A stretch of 64,000 bases of DNA from Pratylenchus scribneri (GCA_030063045.1 JAQSEB010000198.1:372001-436000), one strand, 5' to 3'. Numbered from the stretch's first letter, positions 37,593-47,232 are shown. The notes: a model not told the origin generated them from the letters alone. A program made the numbers and translations.

Positions 37593-38189
37593 ATTCCCCT
37601 GCCTAAGGAAAAACTGGCTTCAATCTTCAATCGAGTGGAACGTGTCTCATCAAGAAGACCGCAAATTGAACGATCGCCCGACAACAGAAGACGAGACGAT
37701 CGACCAGCTCATCGACGACCAACACCGGCTCAGATTTTGATCGAAAGAAGTCGGAGAATTGCGAATCGTCGGCCAAATAACAACAGAGAACGACGACAAT
37801 CTCCGCAAATCCAACAACAAGCACCGCCACCTCAAATTCAACCGGTCGTCATCCAAGTGCCCGTTCCCCAATTTCCACCGCATCAACCTTTTTGGCCCAG
37901 ACCCCCATTGCAACCAAGGGTCTTCTGGAACGCAAATTTTCAACAACGCCCACAGGCCATCCACCAAGCCCATCAACATCAGCAGCAGCAAAGTCGACAT
38001 CAGCGTCCGAATCAAAGGCAACGTAATTTTGATCGGCAACGACCCAGCACTAGCCAACGACATCAACACAATCGACGAACTTTTGTGAGGCGTGGCTATG
38101 GCGGACGTCCTGCAAATCACCATCAAGTCACTCCGCGATCGGCTTCAAGGGCTCATTATGGACACCAACGAGATAGACTTTGTCATTGA
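37593..38189 (+). CDS. Leader ORF: Pro/Gln/Arg/His-rich frame without ATG, overlaps the gag start
   Basis: This frame is open from a stop at 37590-37592 to the stop at 38187-38189, about 198 codons, and overlaps the polyprotein frame by 92 nt. It contains no ATG; possible non-AUG starts are CTG at 37599 and 37614 and GTG at 37635. The product would be low-complexity and basic: RRP-rich first, then PQ-rich (QQQAPPPQIQP), then HQQQQSRHQRPNQRQR. Such a peptide could bind RNA. The alternative is that this G+C-richer leader is non-coding, since other frames on both strands are also open here. It could be joined by splicing or frameshifting, but I see no proof. Confidence 0.4.
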   Translation: MPLPKEKLASIFNRVERVSSRRPQIERSPDNRRRDDRPAHRRPTPAQILIERSRRIANRRPNNNRERRQSPQIQQQAPPPQIQPVVIQVPVPQFPPHQPFWPRPPLQPRVFWNANFQQRPQAIHQAHQHQQQQSRHQRPNQRQRNFDRQRPSTSQRHQHNRRTFVRRGYGGRPANHHQVTPRSASRAHYGHQRDRLCH

Positions 38190-41100
38190 TGCAGGTGAAG
38201 GGGATAAAATTAAAAAGGCAAATGAATTGAAAGAAAAATGCATTGAACAAAGAGAAAAGATTAAAAATTCCCTAAAAGATTTGGATGAACAAAACACAAA
38301 TTATGGCAAATTTTTGGCAAATTTAAAAGGGGAAATAAGGGAGGCGGAATTGGCCATTTACCGAGGACTCGCCACAGGCGATTCAGGATTTCTGACAGTT
38401 ATGAATAAGGGCAGAGGAGTAATGGATGTTTTAAACAAAAATGAACGATTTTTCGATAAAATAATTCCTGCCCAAAATGAAGTATTTGAAATGAGCCGAA
38501 TGGCCTTTAGGGAGAATTTAAATGTGAAATTACCTGAAATTAAACTCCCTGAATTTTCCGGCGACCTAAAAAGTTGGTCAAGTTTTTTCGAAGAATTTTC
38601 GGCAGCAGTTGACGATCAAGACATACCAGAAAAGCGGAAAATGCAATACCTAAAAAGTGCCCTAAAGGGCGAACCTTTGGAAATTGTCGAAGCATATCCG
38701 CTTGAGGCAAAAAATTATCAAACCGTTTTGAAGCTTTTGAAAAAACAATTTGGAGACACACAAAACATTAAAAACAGTTTGCATAGTGCTTTACGAAGAT
38801 TGAAAAAAGCAAACAATTTTATGCCTGAAATCAAAAAAACACATCGGGAAATTCGGGCAATACTTAACCAATTGGAAAATGCGGGGGAAAACATTGAAAA
38901 TGCCCAATTAATTTTTGAAGTGGAAAGCAAATACCCCCAAAATATCCTCCGAAAAATTTATGAAAGAAAGAAAGCCACCCCTGATTTGGGAACAAAAGGT
39001 ATTTTGGAATTTTTAGACGATTATCTAAAATTAGAAGAGGATATTTACCGCGTTCATCGCGAATTTGATTTTGGAAATGAAAAATATGAAAAGAAATATG
39101 GCAAATTTGAAAAATATGATAAATACAATGGTTTCAAAAAGGGCCATTGGAAAGGCCCAAATAAGTATGAAAATAAAACAATGGCAAATATGCAAAAAAG
39201 AAATTGTAAATTTTGTGGCGATGAACATTGGGAGGATAAATGCCCCAAATATAAAACAAATGATGAAAGATTGGCCAAGGCAAAAGAACTAAAAATTTGT
39301 TTGAAATGTTTGGGAAAAGGCCACATTTCAAAAGAATGCAAAAAGAGTGTTAAATGTTTCACATGCAAGAAAGATGGCCACAATGCAGCCTTTTGCCGTC
39401 AAAAAGCCAAAAAAGTGGCAGACGAGAAGAAAAATTATAAAGAGCACAATAAAATAAAGAATGAAAAAATGTGCATGGCCACAGAAATTAATGAGGAAAA
39501 AGAGAATAAAAGTTTGGAAAATGTCCTAATGAACAATTTAATTGGAAAAAAGAAAAAGGAAAAAGACATTACATTAATGCAGGTCACCGTGGCCCCAATC
39601 CGCAATCCATATGCAATGGGACAGAAATCGGAAGCGGCAATCTTTTTGGATTCTGGATGTGAAATCAGCCTCATATTAAATGTGCTCGCAAAGAAATTGG
39701 ACCTTCACATTATTGGAGAAAAACAATTCCGCGGAAGCGGCCTTTTCAATAAAACAATTATTATTCATTCTCCAATTTATATTTTCCAAATTATGTCAAA
39801 AAATAATGAGGCGATAAATGTTATTGCAAGAGGTGTTGAAAAAAGACAAATGGTTGAACGATTAAAAATGGCAGACCCAAAAACATTCAAAGATTTTTTA
39901 AAAGATGATATAACCAGTGAAGAAAATATTTTGGAGGTTATGCCTGAAATTTTGATTGGTTCCGACTTTTATTCAGAAATTTTGGGATTGCCAAAAACAA
40001 AATCAGGCTTTTCAATTTTGGAAACAAAAATTGGAAAAATTTTAACTGGGAGAAGCCACATTTGGAAAACAGAAACGGAACCAATTTTATGTCAAATGAT
40101 TGAGCAGGAAAAATTTTGGGAAATTGAAGAATGTGGAATTAATGAGCCTAAACAATTAGAAAATGACATTTTTGCTCATAATCATTTTTTGAATACGGTC
40201 AAAAGAGATGCCGATGGACGATATGTTATTGAATGGCCAATCAAAAACCCACCGGAAAAAATTTCAAACAATTTTTGGATTTGCTTTAAAAGGCTTCAAG
40301 CTGTTTGGAATAAATTAAATAAAAATGGGCTTTTGGAAAAATATTGTGCCCCATTTAATGAACAAATTGAAAAAGGAATAATTGAAAAATGCAATGACGA
40401 TAATGGAATAATAATGTATACACCGCACCATGCCGTTATTAATGAAGAAAAGAAGAAGATTCGGCCCGTCTTTGACTTCAGCTGCAAAACAGCAGAAGGG
40501 ATTAGTGTCAATGATTTTATTTTGAGGGGTCGCGTCATGTTGGCTGACATTTGTGGAATGATTCTCCGTTTTCGTAATTTTCCTATCGCCATCTTTTGTG
40601 ACGTAAAAAGTGCATTTCATCAGATAAAAGTAAAGGAGAATCAAAGAAATTTGGCACGATTTTTATGGTTTAAAGACCCGAAAAAGCCCCCATCTTTGAA
40701 CAATATTGAAGAAATGCGGTTCACATGTATGCCCTTCGGCATCATAGCGGCTCCATCACTGCTGGGTGAAGTGACGGATTATCACTTGGCAAATTACGGC
40801 ACTGAATTTGCCGAAAAGTTGAGAAAAGGAATATATGCCGATAATCCTGGATTTGGGGCGAAAAATACAATGGAAGCCATTGAAAAATGCCAGGAAATTA
40901 TTAAAATATTTGATGAGGCAAAAATGAAATTGCATGAATTTGTTAGTAATGATAAATTAGTAATGGAAAAATTCGGCGACAAAGAAAGAAAAAATTCAAT
41001 AAAAATTCTCGGAATTGGCTGGGACATTGAAAAAGATGCCATAATCATTGAAATAAAAGAAATAAAAAATGAAGTGAAATGGACAAAACGAAAAGTGGCA

Positions 41101-44100
41101 AAGGGTACAGCCAAAACTTTTGACCCGCCCGGATTGACGATTCCAGCAAATTTGCCCAGAAAATTATTTTTTCAAAGCCTATGGAAAGAAAATAAATATG
41201 GCTGGGATGATCAAATTGAAGAAGCCTATTTGGAAGAATGGAGAAATATAATTGGTGATTCTGGAAAATTTTTAATTAGAAGAAGGGCAGTCAAAAATCC
41301 AGAGGCCGAAATGGAACTACATATTTTTGTGGACGCATCGGCCAAAGCATACGCATCGGTTGCATATATTGTGGAAAAAATGAATAAAATGACTAATTCT
41401 TCAATAATATATGCCAAAGGCAAGTTGGCCCCTATCAAATCAAAATTGACAATTCCGCGGCTGGAATTAATGGCTGCCGTTTCTGGTTGCAAAATGCTCG
41501 AATTTATAAAAAAGGAAATTGACTTGAAAATTCAAAATTATTATATATGGTCCGATTCAAAAGTGGTCTTGAGTTGGGTACTCATTTCCAATGTTGAGAA
41601 ATTGCCAAAATTTGTGAAAAATAGAGTTCTGGAATTGAGAAAGGATATGAAAATAAAATGGAAATATGTGCCCACAGATGTGAACCCGGCTGACTTGGCA
41701 AGCCGTGGTTGCAGTTGTGCAGAATTAAAAGCCAATTTGATTTGGTGGGAAGGACCAAATTTCCTAAAATTTGATGAAAATGAATGGCCAAAAGCTCCAG
41801 AATTGATTAAAAATGAAAAAGAATGGGATAAAAAATTGGAAGAAATAAATATGAACATGTTGGCAAATGAAATAATTAAAATGGATGTGCGGAATGAATG
41901 GCCAAAATTGGTGAATATTTCAGCGGCCACTTGTAAGGCAATTAAAAATTTTGGTCGAAAAATCAAATTTGAATCGGATTTTATGAATGATCTGCAAAAG
42001 GCTAAGAATGCAATTGAAATAAGAAAATTGGCTGAAATTTTGTTAATAAGTCAGGATCAGCATAAATATCCTCCAAATGAAAAAGAAATGAAAAATTTAT
42101 TTATGGAAAAAACAAAATATGGAATTTGGACATGCCCTGGCCGATTGGGCAATTCCGGACAAAAAGCTCAAATTTTTATTTCATATGAATCGCCATTAGC
42201 TGAAATTATTTGTAGTGAAGCGCATTTACGCACTCTTCACAGTGGTCTCCGGCAAAGTTTGACCGAATTGAAAAAAACATTTTGGATCCCAATGGGAAGA
42301 AAGAAAATGAAAATGACAATTAATAAATGCTTTTATTGCCGTAAGGCAAAATTGGAGCCAATTGCCTTCCCAAAAATGCCACATTTGCCTGCAGAAAGGA
42401 CAAATGTCTCCATTCCCTTCACAAATTGTGGAATGGATTATGCCGGGCCATTTGAAGTGAAAAATTTTAAAGGAGAAATTATGAAAGTTTGGATCGAAAT
42501 TTTCACATGTATGGCAACTAGATTCACACATTTGGAATTAATTCCGGATTTATCGGCCAAATCCTGCATCAATGCTTTGAGAAGATTCATTGCCGAATAT
42601 GGAAAACCTAAATATTTAATTAGTGATAATGGCACACAATATCGATTGACCTATAAAGTAGTTAATGAAATTGAAAAGAAGATGGAATTGGAAAAAATTA
42701 AATGGACATTTATTCCTTCGGTCTCGCCATGGTTTGGCGGATTCTACGAAGCAATGGTTAAAATTATGAAAAAGGCCTTAAGGGCAGCTGTCGGAAGAAA
42801 ATTTTTATTTTTTGAAGAATTGCGGACAATTTTGCCGGAAGTAAAATTGGTAATGAATAGTAGGCCATTAACATATGTTTATGAAAATGTTGAAGAAAAT
42901 TTGGAAATTTTGAGGCCAATTGATTTAATGTTCCCAAAAAGGAACGAAAAAATAATTGATTTGGATCGTTTGGAAATTGACGAATTTAAATTAAAAGAAA
43001 CCCAACGAGATGAATTGATTAAAAATTGGAAAAACGCAAATGATATGTTGAATTATTTTTGCAAAAAATGGGAAAAAGAATATTTGAATGAATTGAAAGA
43101 AAGGGCGGATCGGCACCGCCAAAAAATTGCCAAAAAGAATTATTTGCCACAAATTGGAGAAATTGTACTCGTCCATCAAGAGAATTGTCCCAAATTTGCA
43201 TGGAATTTAGGAAAAATTGTTGAATTAATTAAGAGTAAAGATGGATTAATAAGGGTGGCAAAAGTAAAATGCAAAGGAAAAATTTTAACAAGGGCAATTA
43301 CCCTTCTGTATCCCTTGGAATTGAGAGCAGAAATACATGAAGAAATTGAAGAAAATAAACAAAATACAAAGCACCCAATGAAATTAAGGGAAAGAAAAAA
43401 AGTAAAAAATTATAAAGAATATTCGGATGATGAAGATTTGAATTTTGGCGCATTTGTTTTGAATAATCCTCCGAGTGATTCAGAGGAAGAATTGTTTGTA
43501 ATCGATGAAGAAAATGAGGATGAATTACAAAATGAGAATGACTCTGAAATACATGAATGCATATATTGCGCACAAATGCGCGAAGAAGTTGCAAATTCAT
43601 CAAATTCTTTAACTGAGGATGAAGAGGAAATTTTTTATGAATCCGAAACCGAATCAGGTTCTGGGGTATATTGGTGCACTTGTCCAGTTGCATTTGGAAC
43701 AGGCAGATCGACCCCAATTGAATGCATTTGCAAATCTTCCCTCAAACCGTGTTTATGCCAACCTAATAAGGGCAAAAAGAAAAATAAAAAGTGTAAAGAA
43801 ATGTTAGAAAAAATAAAAAAGGATTCTGATGATGAGCCGGAACCAGAAGCAATGGAGTTGGGAAGTGAGAATTTGGAGGAAGTGATAATGTGCCCATTGG
43901 TATTTGAAAGAAGCCGGCCGCGTCAAAATCCACCAGATGAATATTTGGAGGAGGGCGTATTCGATATAAGCCGACCACGGCAAAATTCATCAAGGAAACA
44001 GCGCCCCCGTAGAAATTGTATATTTTGTGGAGAATTACACTTTGAAAGAGAGTGCAAAAAATTTACTCCAAATGAAAAAATTGAATTTTGTGTGAAGAAA

Positions 44101-47100
44101 GTTGGAGATAGCGATGAAAAAATTGAAAATTTGAAGAAATTATTAGAAATTAATAATAAAGAATTAACAGCGGTTAAGATGGAATTTATGAATGTGGTTG
44201 AGGAAATAAAAAAGATGGAAAATAAATTGGCAAAAGTGGAAGAGGAGGCCGGTTCGGCCAAAAACGGTTTAATGCGAATGCAAAATGAACTTTTCTCTAG
44301 AGGAGAAGGCCTGCCTGATGGTGCAGAATATCCTCGGCCAAAAAATAAACAAAAGAATAAGCCAAAAAAGGGAAAAGCAAACACAATTGGAGCCATTTCA
44401 ATGGCAATTTTGATGATTATTTTCTTTTTATTTAACCCAATTTTCGCTTCTCCATGCGCAAAAAATGAAAATATGAAATATCGGCACATGGATGAATGCA
44501 TTTCCAATGGCTTGATTATAAATGAAAGAGAAGATGGAAGTTTATGTTGGGCAAAAATTGAATGCAACGGAACACATTTGAGAAGAGAATTTGCCGCAAA
44601 AGGATACTGTGGGCCCAAATGCGAATGTCCACAATGGACCGACCAATGTACATTTTTTGATGGCCCAGCAGTCCAAAATTCGACAAAGAAAAATGAAAAA
44701 ACAATGGAAATTTTGAAAAATTTAAAGCCAAATTATTGTTCGCTTGAGGCCACAGAAGAATGCAATAAAGTGGCCAACTGGAAAGAATTTAATCAAATTG
44801 AATTATTTGATGGCGAAAAATTTTTAGTAAAAGAAATAAATTTGGAAATAGAAGATGTGAATAAAAATGGCTTTGAGTGCATCGGCGAAGGTGTGGCAAC
44901 AGGATCCCCAAAATATTGTGCCGAGCACACATGCTCTGAAAAGGGCACAAAATTCTGCTATTTCCCACGAAAGGAATTAAGTTTTTTGGTGACCCCTGAT
45001 GGAAGAATTCCGATCAAGGCATGGGGCAAGGCAAAATTAAAAGTTTTTGATTTCAAAATGAAAAAATTGGAATGCCCATGCCAATTGGAATGCACAAAAG
45101 AAGGAGTTCAATTAAAATCTGAAATTAAGTTGGGCGGAATTGAAATTTGTAGTGGCGAATGTTTTTATATTGCCCATCCTGAAAAAATTGAAAATATAAC
45201 AATGCCACAGGAAAAAATCATATCAGGCTTTGAAGCCATTGGAAAAATTTTTAAAGAAGGCGAAATGATAAAAGAAATGGGAATAAAATGCGAAGCAAGG
45301 GATATTTGCGAAATCATTACATGCCGAATCTGTTGGAATTATCTAAAGAATCCCCATTGTTTTCCCGAATTGGCTATGTTTTTATTTGGAATAATTTTTT
45401 ATTTGGCTATGAACACACTTTACATGATTGGAAAAATTATAATTTGGATTTTAAAATTATTAAATATAATTGGAAGAGCCAAAGTAAACTGTATTTTATG
45501 GACAGCAAGAAAATTAAGAAAAATGAAGAAAAAGAAAAGAAATGTGGATTTGATTGATGAATTCCCACCAGAGGCAGTGCCCGTTGAAGAAGAAAGGAGA
45601 AGTTGGGCATCAATTGTCAGCCCACTCAATCCATCCAACCGAAGTCCGGTTGGCACCAAATATGCCATGTTCGCAATAATTCTGTTTGTTTCCTCGTTTG
45701 AAACTACAATCGGGCTCACAACATTAACAGCAAGTGAAGAAAACTGCATTATTAAAAAGAATGGCGAAAGGCATTGCCTATTTGACCATGTTTTGGAAAT
45801 AGCCCTCACAGCAGAGGAGCAAGAAATTCAAATTATGATGACAGATAATAGGGGAAAAATTGCTGGAGGAATTCAATTGAATGTTCCCAGAGTTGATTTG
45901 ATTTGTCCAAAAAATTGGAAATTTTTTTCAAGGACAGTGAATATTGAGGTAACTTCGGCAAAAAGTTGCGATGATGCCGGAAGTTGCCGAAATCAAAAAT
46001 GTTCAAAATTAAATTTGGATGAAAAAATTAAAGAATTAAAAGTTGGAAATGATTACCCCGGAATAACACAATGCATGGAAACGCCGGGCGGCTGGGGCGT
46101 TGGATGCTTTTATTTTACCCCAGCTTGTTTATTTTATCGAATTTTTATGACCCCAGCCGAAAGTGAAATTTTAGAAGTTTTTAATTGTCCCACAATTTGG
46201 GAACGATTAATAAAAGTAAATGTGTCGATTATAAAAAATGGAGAGCAAAATGCAACTAAATTGATTGAATTGGCACCAGGAGAAAAGCAAAATTTCAAAG
46301 AATTGGAAATCACAGCCAAAGAAATTTCCGTGTCAAATATTCCGTTGTTGGCAACAAATTTTGTGACGGACGGAAAGCGGTGTGCAACATTGGATTTGGA
46401 AATGGAAAACAATTTGAAAAAATTCAAGTGCAAAAGCAAAAAAGAAGCGATGGAATTTACAAATTGTACAGTTGATGTTCAAAGCTGCAATTGCCATCCG
46501 GCCGACGGCACAGTAAAATGCCTTTGCCCGGAGGTGTCCTCAGGAGGACAAATTTTCAAAGAGGATAATGTTCTTCCCTTCAATCATAATGGTTTGATGA
46601 TAAAAAATGAAAATGGAAAAGTAGTGGCATCCCCCGATTTTACTTCGGCCATTTTACAATTAAAAATTTCTGGGATGAAATTGAAAACGGAAGTTGAACT
46701 GAACACATGTAAAATAAGTAATGCAAATTTAACGGGATGCTATGAATGCGAAAAAGGCGCACAATTGGATATAATTTGTGAAACGGACTTTGGAAAATCA
46801 TTGGCAAATATTGTGTGCCCATCGGCAAAATTATTAACCACTTGTTCCCCAAAAGGGTCAAGGAAAATCCATTCTGTCCATTTTTCCGCTGCACAAATTG
46901 ATGAAGAATGCGAAGTTTTTTGTGGAAGCACTTCGACAAAATTTGAATTGAAAGGAACATTGGCATTTCCAGAAATGAAGGATGAAAGTGAATGGAAAAT
47001 GGCCGTTGGCCCCATCAATTTTATAAATGAATTTAAAGGATTTGATTTTAAAAATTTGTTGAAATATTTGTTGGACCCCAAACAATTAATAATTTGGTTG

Positions 47101-47232
47101 GCGACAATTTTCGGAATGTTTGCAATCTTCTATTGCTCCGCGCCAATCATTCTTCGGCTGTTTCTTCGGTTGCTGATGGCACCTTTTGTCCCCCGGAGTG
47201 TCGTGACCGATGTTCATTCAAAGATTGTTTGA
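38098..47232 (+). CDS. Gag-protease-RT-RNaseH-integrase-envelope polyprotein of a BEL/Pao element (3044 aa)
   Basis: The start is the first ATG (38098), ten bases after an in-frame TGA. Coiled-coil-like matrix region to about residue 110. DUF1759-like capsid part about 145-290. Three zinc knuckles begin at C370 (CX2CX3HX4C), C401 and C420 (both CX2CX4HX4C). Aspartic protease has D518-S-G with LIGSDFY near 618. RT has D835 in CDVKSAFHQI and the box Y913-A-D-N916, where D-D is expected. RNase H acidic residues are likely D1079, D1153 and D1199. Integrase zinc motif is H1376, H1381, C1411, C1414, and its catalytic triad D1447, D1510, E1551. DUF5641-like tail is about 1634-1740. Then come an acidic linker, a Cys-rich stretch, a fourth knuckle at C1974, a coiled coil and the envelope part (about 2095-3030). 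The frame has no internal stop and ends 34 nt inside the 3' LTR. BEL/Pao ORFs usually stop after integrase, so the in-frame envelope is notable. Processing sites are unknown. Confidence 0.95.
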   Translation: MADVLQITIKSLRDRLQGLIMDTNEIDFVIDAGEGDKIKKANELKEKCIEQREKIKNSLKDLDEQNTNYGKFLANLKGEIREAELAIYRGLATGDSGFLTVMNKGRGVMDVLNKNERFFDKIIPAQNEVFEMSRMAFRENLNVKLPEIKLPEFSGDLKSWSSFFEEFSAAVDDQDIPEKRKMQYLKSALKGEPLEIVEAYPLEAKNYQTVLKLLKKQFGDTQNIKNSLHSALRRLKKANNFMPEIKKTHREIRAILNQLENAGENIENAQLIFEVESKYPQNILRKIYERKKATPDLGTKGILEFLDDYLKLEEDIYRVHREFDFGNEKYEKKYGKFEKYDKYNGFKKGHWKGPNKYENKTMANMQKRNCKFCGDEHWEDKCPKYKTNDERLAKAKELKICLKCLGKGHISKECKKSVKCFTCKKDGHNAAFCRQKAKKVADEKKNYKEHNKIKNEKMCMATEINEEKENKSLENVLMNNLIGKKKKEKDITLMQVTVAPIRNPYAMGQKSEAAIFLDSGCEISLILNVLAKKLDLHIIGEKQFRGSGLFNKTIIIHSPIYIFQIMSKNNEAINVIARGVEKRQMVERLKMADPKTFKDFLKDDITSEENILEVMPEILIGSDFYSEILGLPKTKSGFSILETKIGKILTGRSHIWKTETEPILCQMIEQEKFWEIEECGINEPKQLENDIFAHNHFLNTVKRDADGRYVIEWPIKNPPEKISNNFWICFKRLQAVWNKLNKNGLLEKYCAPFNEQIEKGIIEKCNDDNGIIMYTPHHAVINEEKKKIRPVFDFSCKTAEGISVNDFILRGRVMLADICGMILRFRNFPIAIFCDVKSAFHQIKVKENQRNLARFLWFKDPKKPPSLNNIEEMRFTCMPFGIIAAPSLLGEVTDYHLANYGTEFAEKLRKGIYADNPGFGAKNTMEAIEKCQEIIKIFDEAKMKLHEFVSNDKLVMEKFGDKERKNSIKILGIGWDIEKDAIIIEIKEIKNEVKWTKRKVAKGTAKTFDPPGLTIPANLPRKLFFQSLWKENKYGWDDQIEEAYLEEWRNIIGDSGKFLIRRRAVKNPEAEMELHIFVDASAKAYASVAYIVEKMNKMTNSSIIYAKGKLAPIKSKLTIPRLELMAAVSGCKMLEFIKKEIDLKIQNYYIWSDSKVVLSWVLISNVEKLPKFVKNRVLELRKDMKIKWKYVPTDVNPADLASRGCSCAELKANLIWWEGPNFLKFDENEWPKAPELIKNEKEWDKKLEEINMNMLANEIIKMDVRNEWPKLVNISAATCKAIKNFGRKIKFESDFMNDLQKAKNAIEIRKLAEILLISQDQHKYPPNEKEMKNLFMEKTKYGIWTCPGRLGNSGQKAQIFISYESPLAEIICSEAHLRTLHSGLRQSLTELKKTFWIPMGRKKMKMTINKCFYCRKAKLEPIAFPKMPHLPAERTNVSIPFTNCGMDYAGPFEVKNFKGEIMKVWIEIFTCMATRFTHLELIPDLSAKSCINALRRFIAEYGKPKYLISDNGTQYRLTYKVVNEIEKKMELEKIKWTFIPSVSPWFGGFYEAMVKIMKKALRAAVGRKFLFFEELRTILPEVKLVMNSRPLTYVYENVEENLEILRPIDLMFPKRNEKIIDLDRLEIDEFKLKETQRDELIKNWKNANDMLNYFCKKWEKEYLNELKERADRHRQKIAKKNYLPQIGEIVLVHQENCPKFAWNLGKIVELIKSKDGLIRVAKVKCKGKILTRAITLLYPLELRAEIHEEIEENKQNTKHPMKLRERKKVKNYKEYSDDEDLNFGAFVLNNPPSDSEEELFVIDEENEDELQNENDSEIHECIYCAQMREEVANSSNSLTEDEEEIFYESETESGSGVYWCTCPVAFGTGRSTPIECICKSSLKPCLCQPNKGKKKNKKCKEMLEKIKKDSDDEPEPEAMELGSENLEEVIMCPLVFERSRPRQNPPDEYLEEGVFDISRPRQNSSRKQRPRRNCIFCGELHFERECKKFTPNEKIEFCVKKVGDSDEKIENLKKLLEINNKELTAVKMEFMNVVEEIKKMENKLAKVEEEAGSAKNGLMRMQNELFSRGEGLPDGAEYPRPKNKQKNKPKKGKANTIGAISMAILMIIFFLFNPIFASPCAKNENMKYRHMDECISNGLIINEREDGSLCWAKIECNGTHLRREFAAKGYCGPKCECPQWTDQCTFFDGPAVQNSTKKNEKTMEILKNLKPNYCSLEATEECNKVANWKEFNQIELFDGEKFLVKEINLEIEDVNKNGFECIGEGVATGSPKYCAEHTCSEKGTKFCYFPRKELSFLVTPDGRIPIKAWGKAKLKVFDFKMKKLECPCQLECTKEGVQLKSEIKLGGIEICSGECFYIAHPEKIENITMPQEKIISGFEAIGKIFKEGEMIKEMGIKCEARDICEIITCRICWNYLKNPHCFPELAMFLFGIIFYLAMNTLYMIGKIIIWILKLLNIIGRAKVNCILWTARKLRKMKKKKRNVDLIDEFPPEAVPVEEERRSWASIVSPLNPSNRSPVGTKYAMFAIILFVSSFETTIGLTTLTASEENCIIKKNGERHCLFDHVLEIALTAEEQEIQIMMTDNRGKIAGGIQLNVPRVDLICPKNWKFFSRTVNIEVTSAKSCDDAGSCRNQKCSKLNLDEKIKELKVGNDYPGITQCMETPGGWGVGCFYFTPACLFYRIFMTPAESEILEVFNCPTIWERLIKVNVSIIKNGEQNATKLIELAPGEKQNFKELEITAKEISVSNIPLLATNFVTDGKRCATLDLEMENNLKKFKCKSKKEAMEFTNCTVDVQSCNCHPADGTVKCLCPEVSSGGQIFKEDNVLPFNHNGLMIKNENGKVVASPDFTSAILQLKISGMKLKTEVELNTCKISNANLTGCYECEKGAQLDIICETDFGKSLANIVCPSAKLLTTCSPKGSRKIHSVHFSAAQIDEECEVFCGSTSTKFELKGTLAFPEMKDESEWKMAVGPINFINEFKGFDFKNLLKYLLDPKQLIIWLATIFGMFAIFYCSAPIILRLFLRLLMAPFVPRSVVTDVHSKIV
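44017..44055 (+). other. Fourth zinc knuckle, in the pol-env linker
   Basis: CIFCGELHFEREC (from residue 1974) has the same CX2CX3HX4C spacing as the first Gag knuckle (CKFCGDEHWEDKC, from residue 370), not the retroviral CX2CX4HX4C of the other two. The similarity suggests a duplicated copy of the Gag finger. Confidence 0.7.
44376..47232 (+). other. Envelope-like part of the polyprotein: Gn/Gc (phlebovirus-type) arrangement
   Basis: A signal-peptide-like hydrophobic segment (about residues 2097-2118, SMAILMIIFFLFNPIFAS) opens a Cys-rich ectodomain that ends in a long membrane segment near 2426-2458 and a basic cytoplasmic tail. A second hydrophobic signal (about 2520-2538, MFAIILFVSSF) opens a second Cys-rich ectodomain. 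This holds GGWGVGCFYFTPACLFYRIF (about 2664-2683), characteristic of the Phlebovirus G2 / class II fusion family known in nematode Cer7-like elements. The end is a stem plus a membrane anchor near 3000-3020. Two glycoproteins in tandem, each with its own signal and anchor, mirror the bunyaviral M-segment layout. N-glycosylation sequons (NGT, NST, NIT, NAT) are present. Whether it is functional is not shown. Confidence 0.8.

Noticed and set aside
37759..38088. Plus-strand frame ending just before gag, possibly an N-terminal gag extension
   Set aside because: It ends in a TGA ten bases before the gag ATG and opens only with a TTG, so it is treated as a by-product of the leader composition. Readthrough would be needed to make it gag.
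37650..38126. Minus-strand 158-codon frame over the leader ORF
   Set aside because: It is antisense to the element and explained by the base composition of the leader; no domain is recognisable.
38540..47085. Numerous minus-strand frames up to 231 codons inside the polyprotein region
   Set aside because: They are antisense shadows of the long coding frame and show Phe/Ser/Leu bias with no domain.
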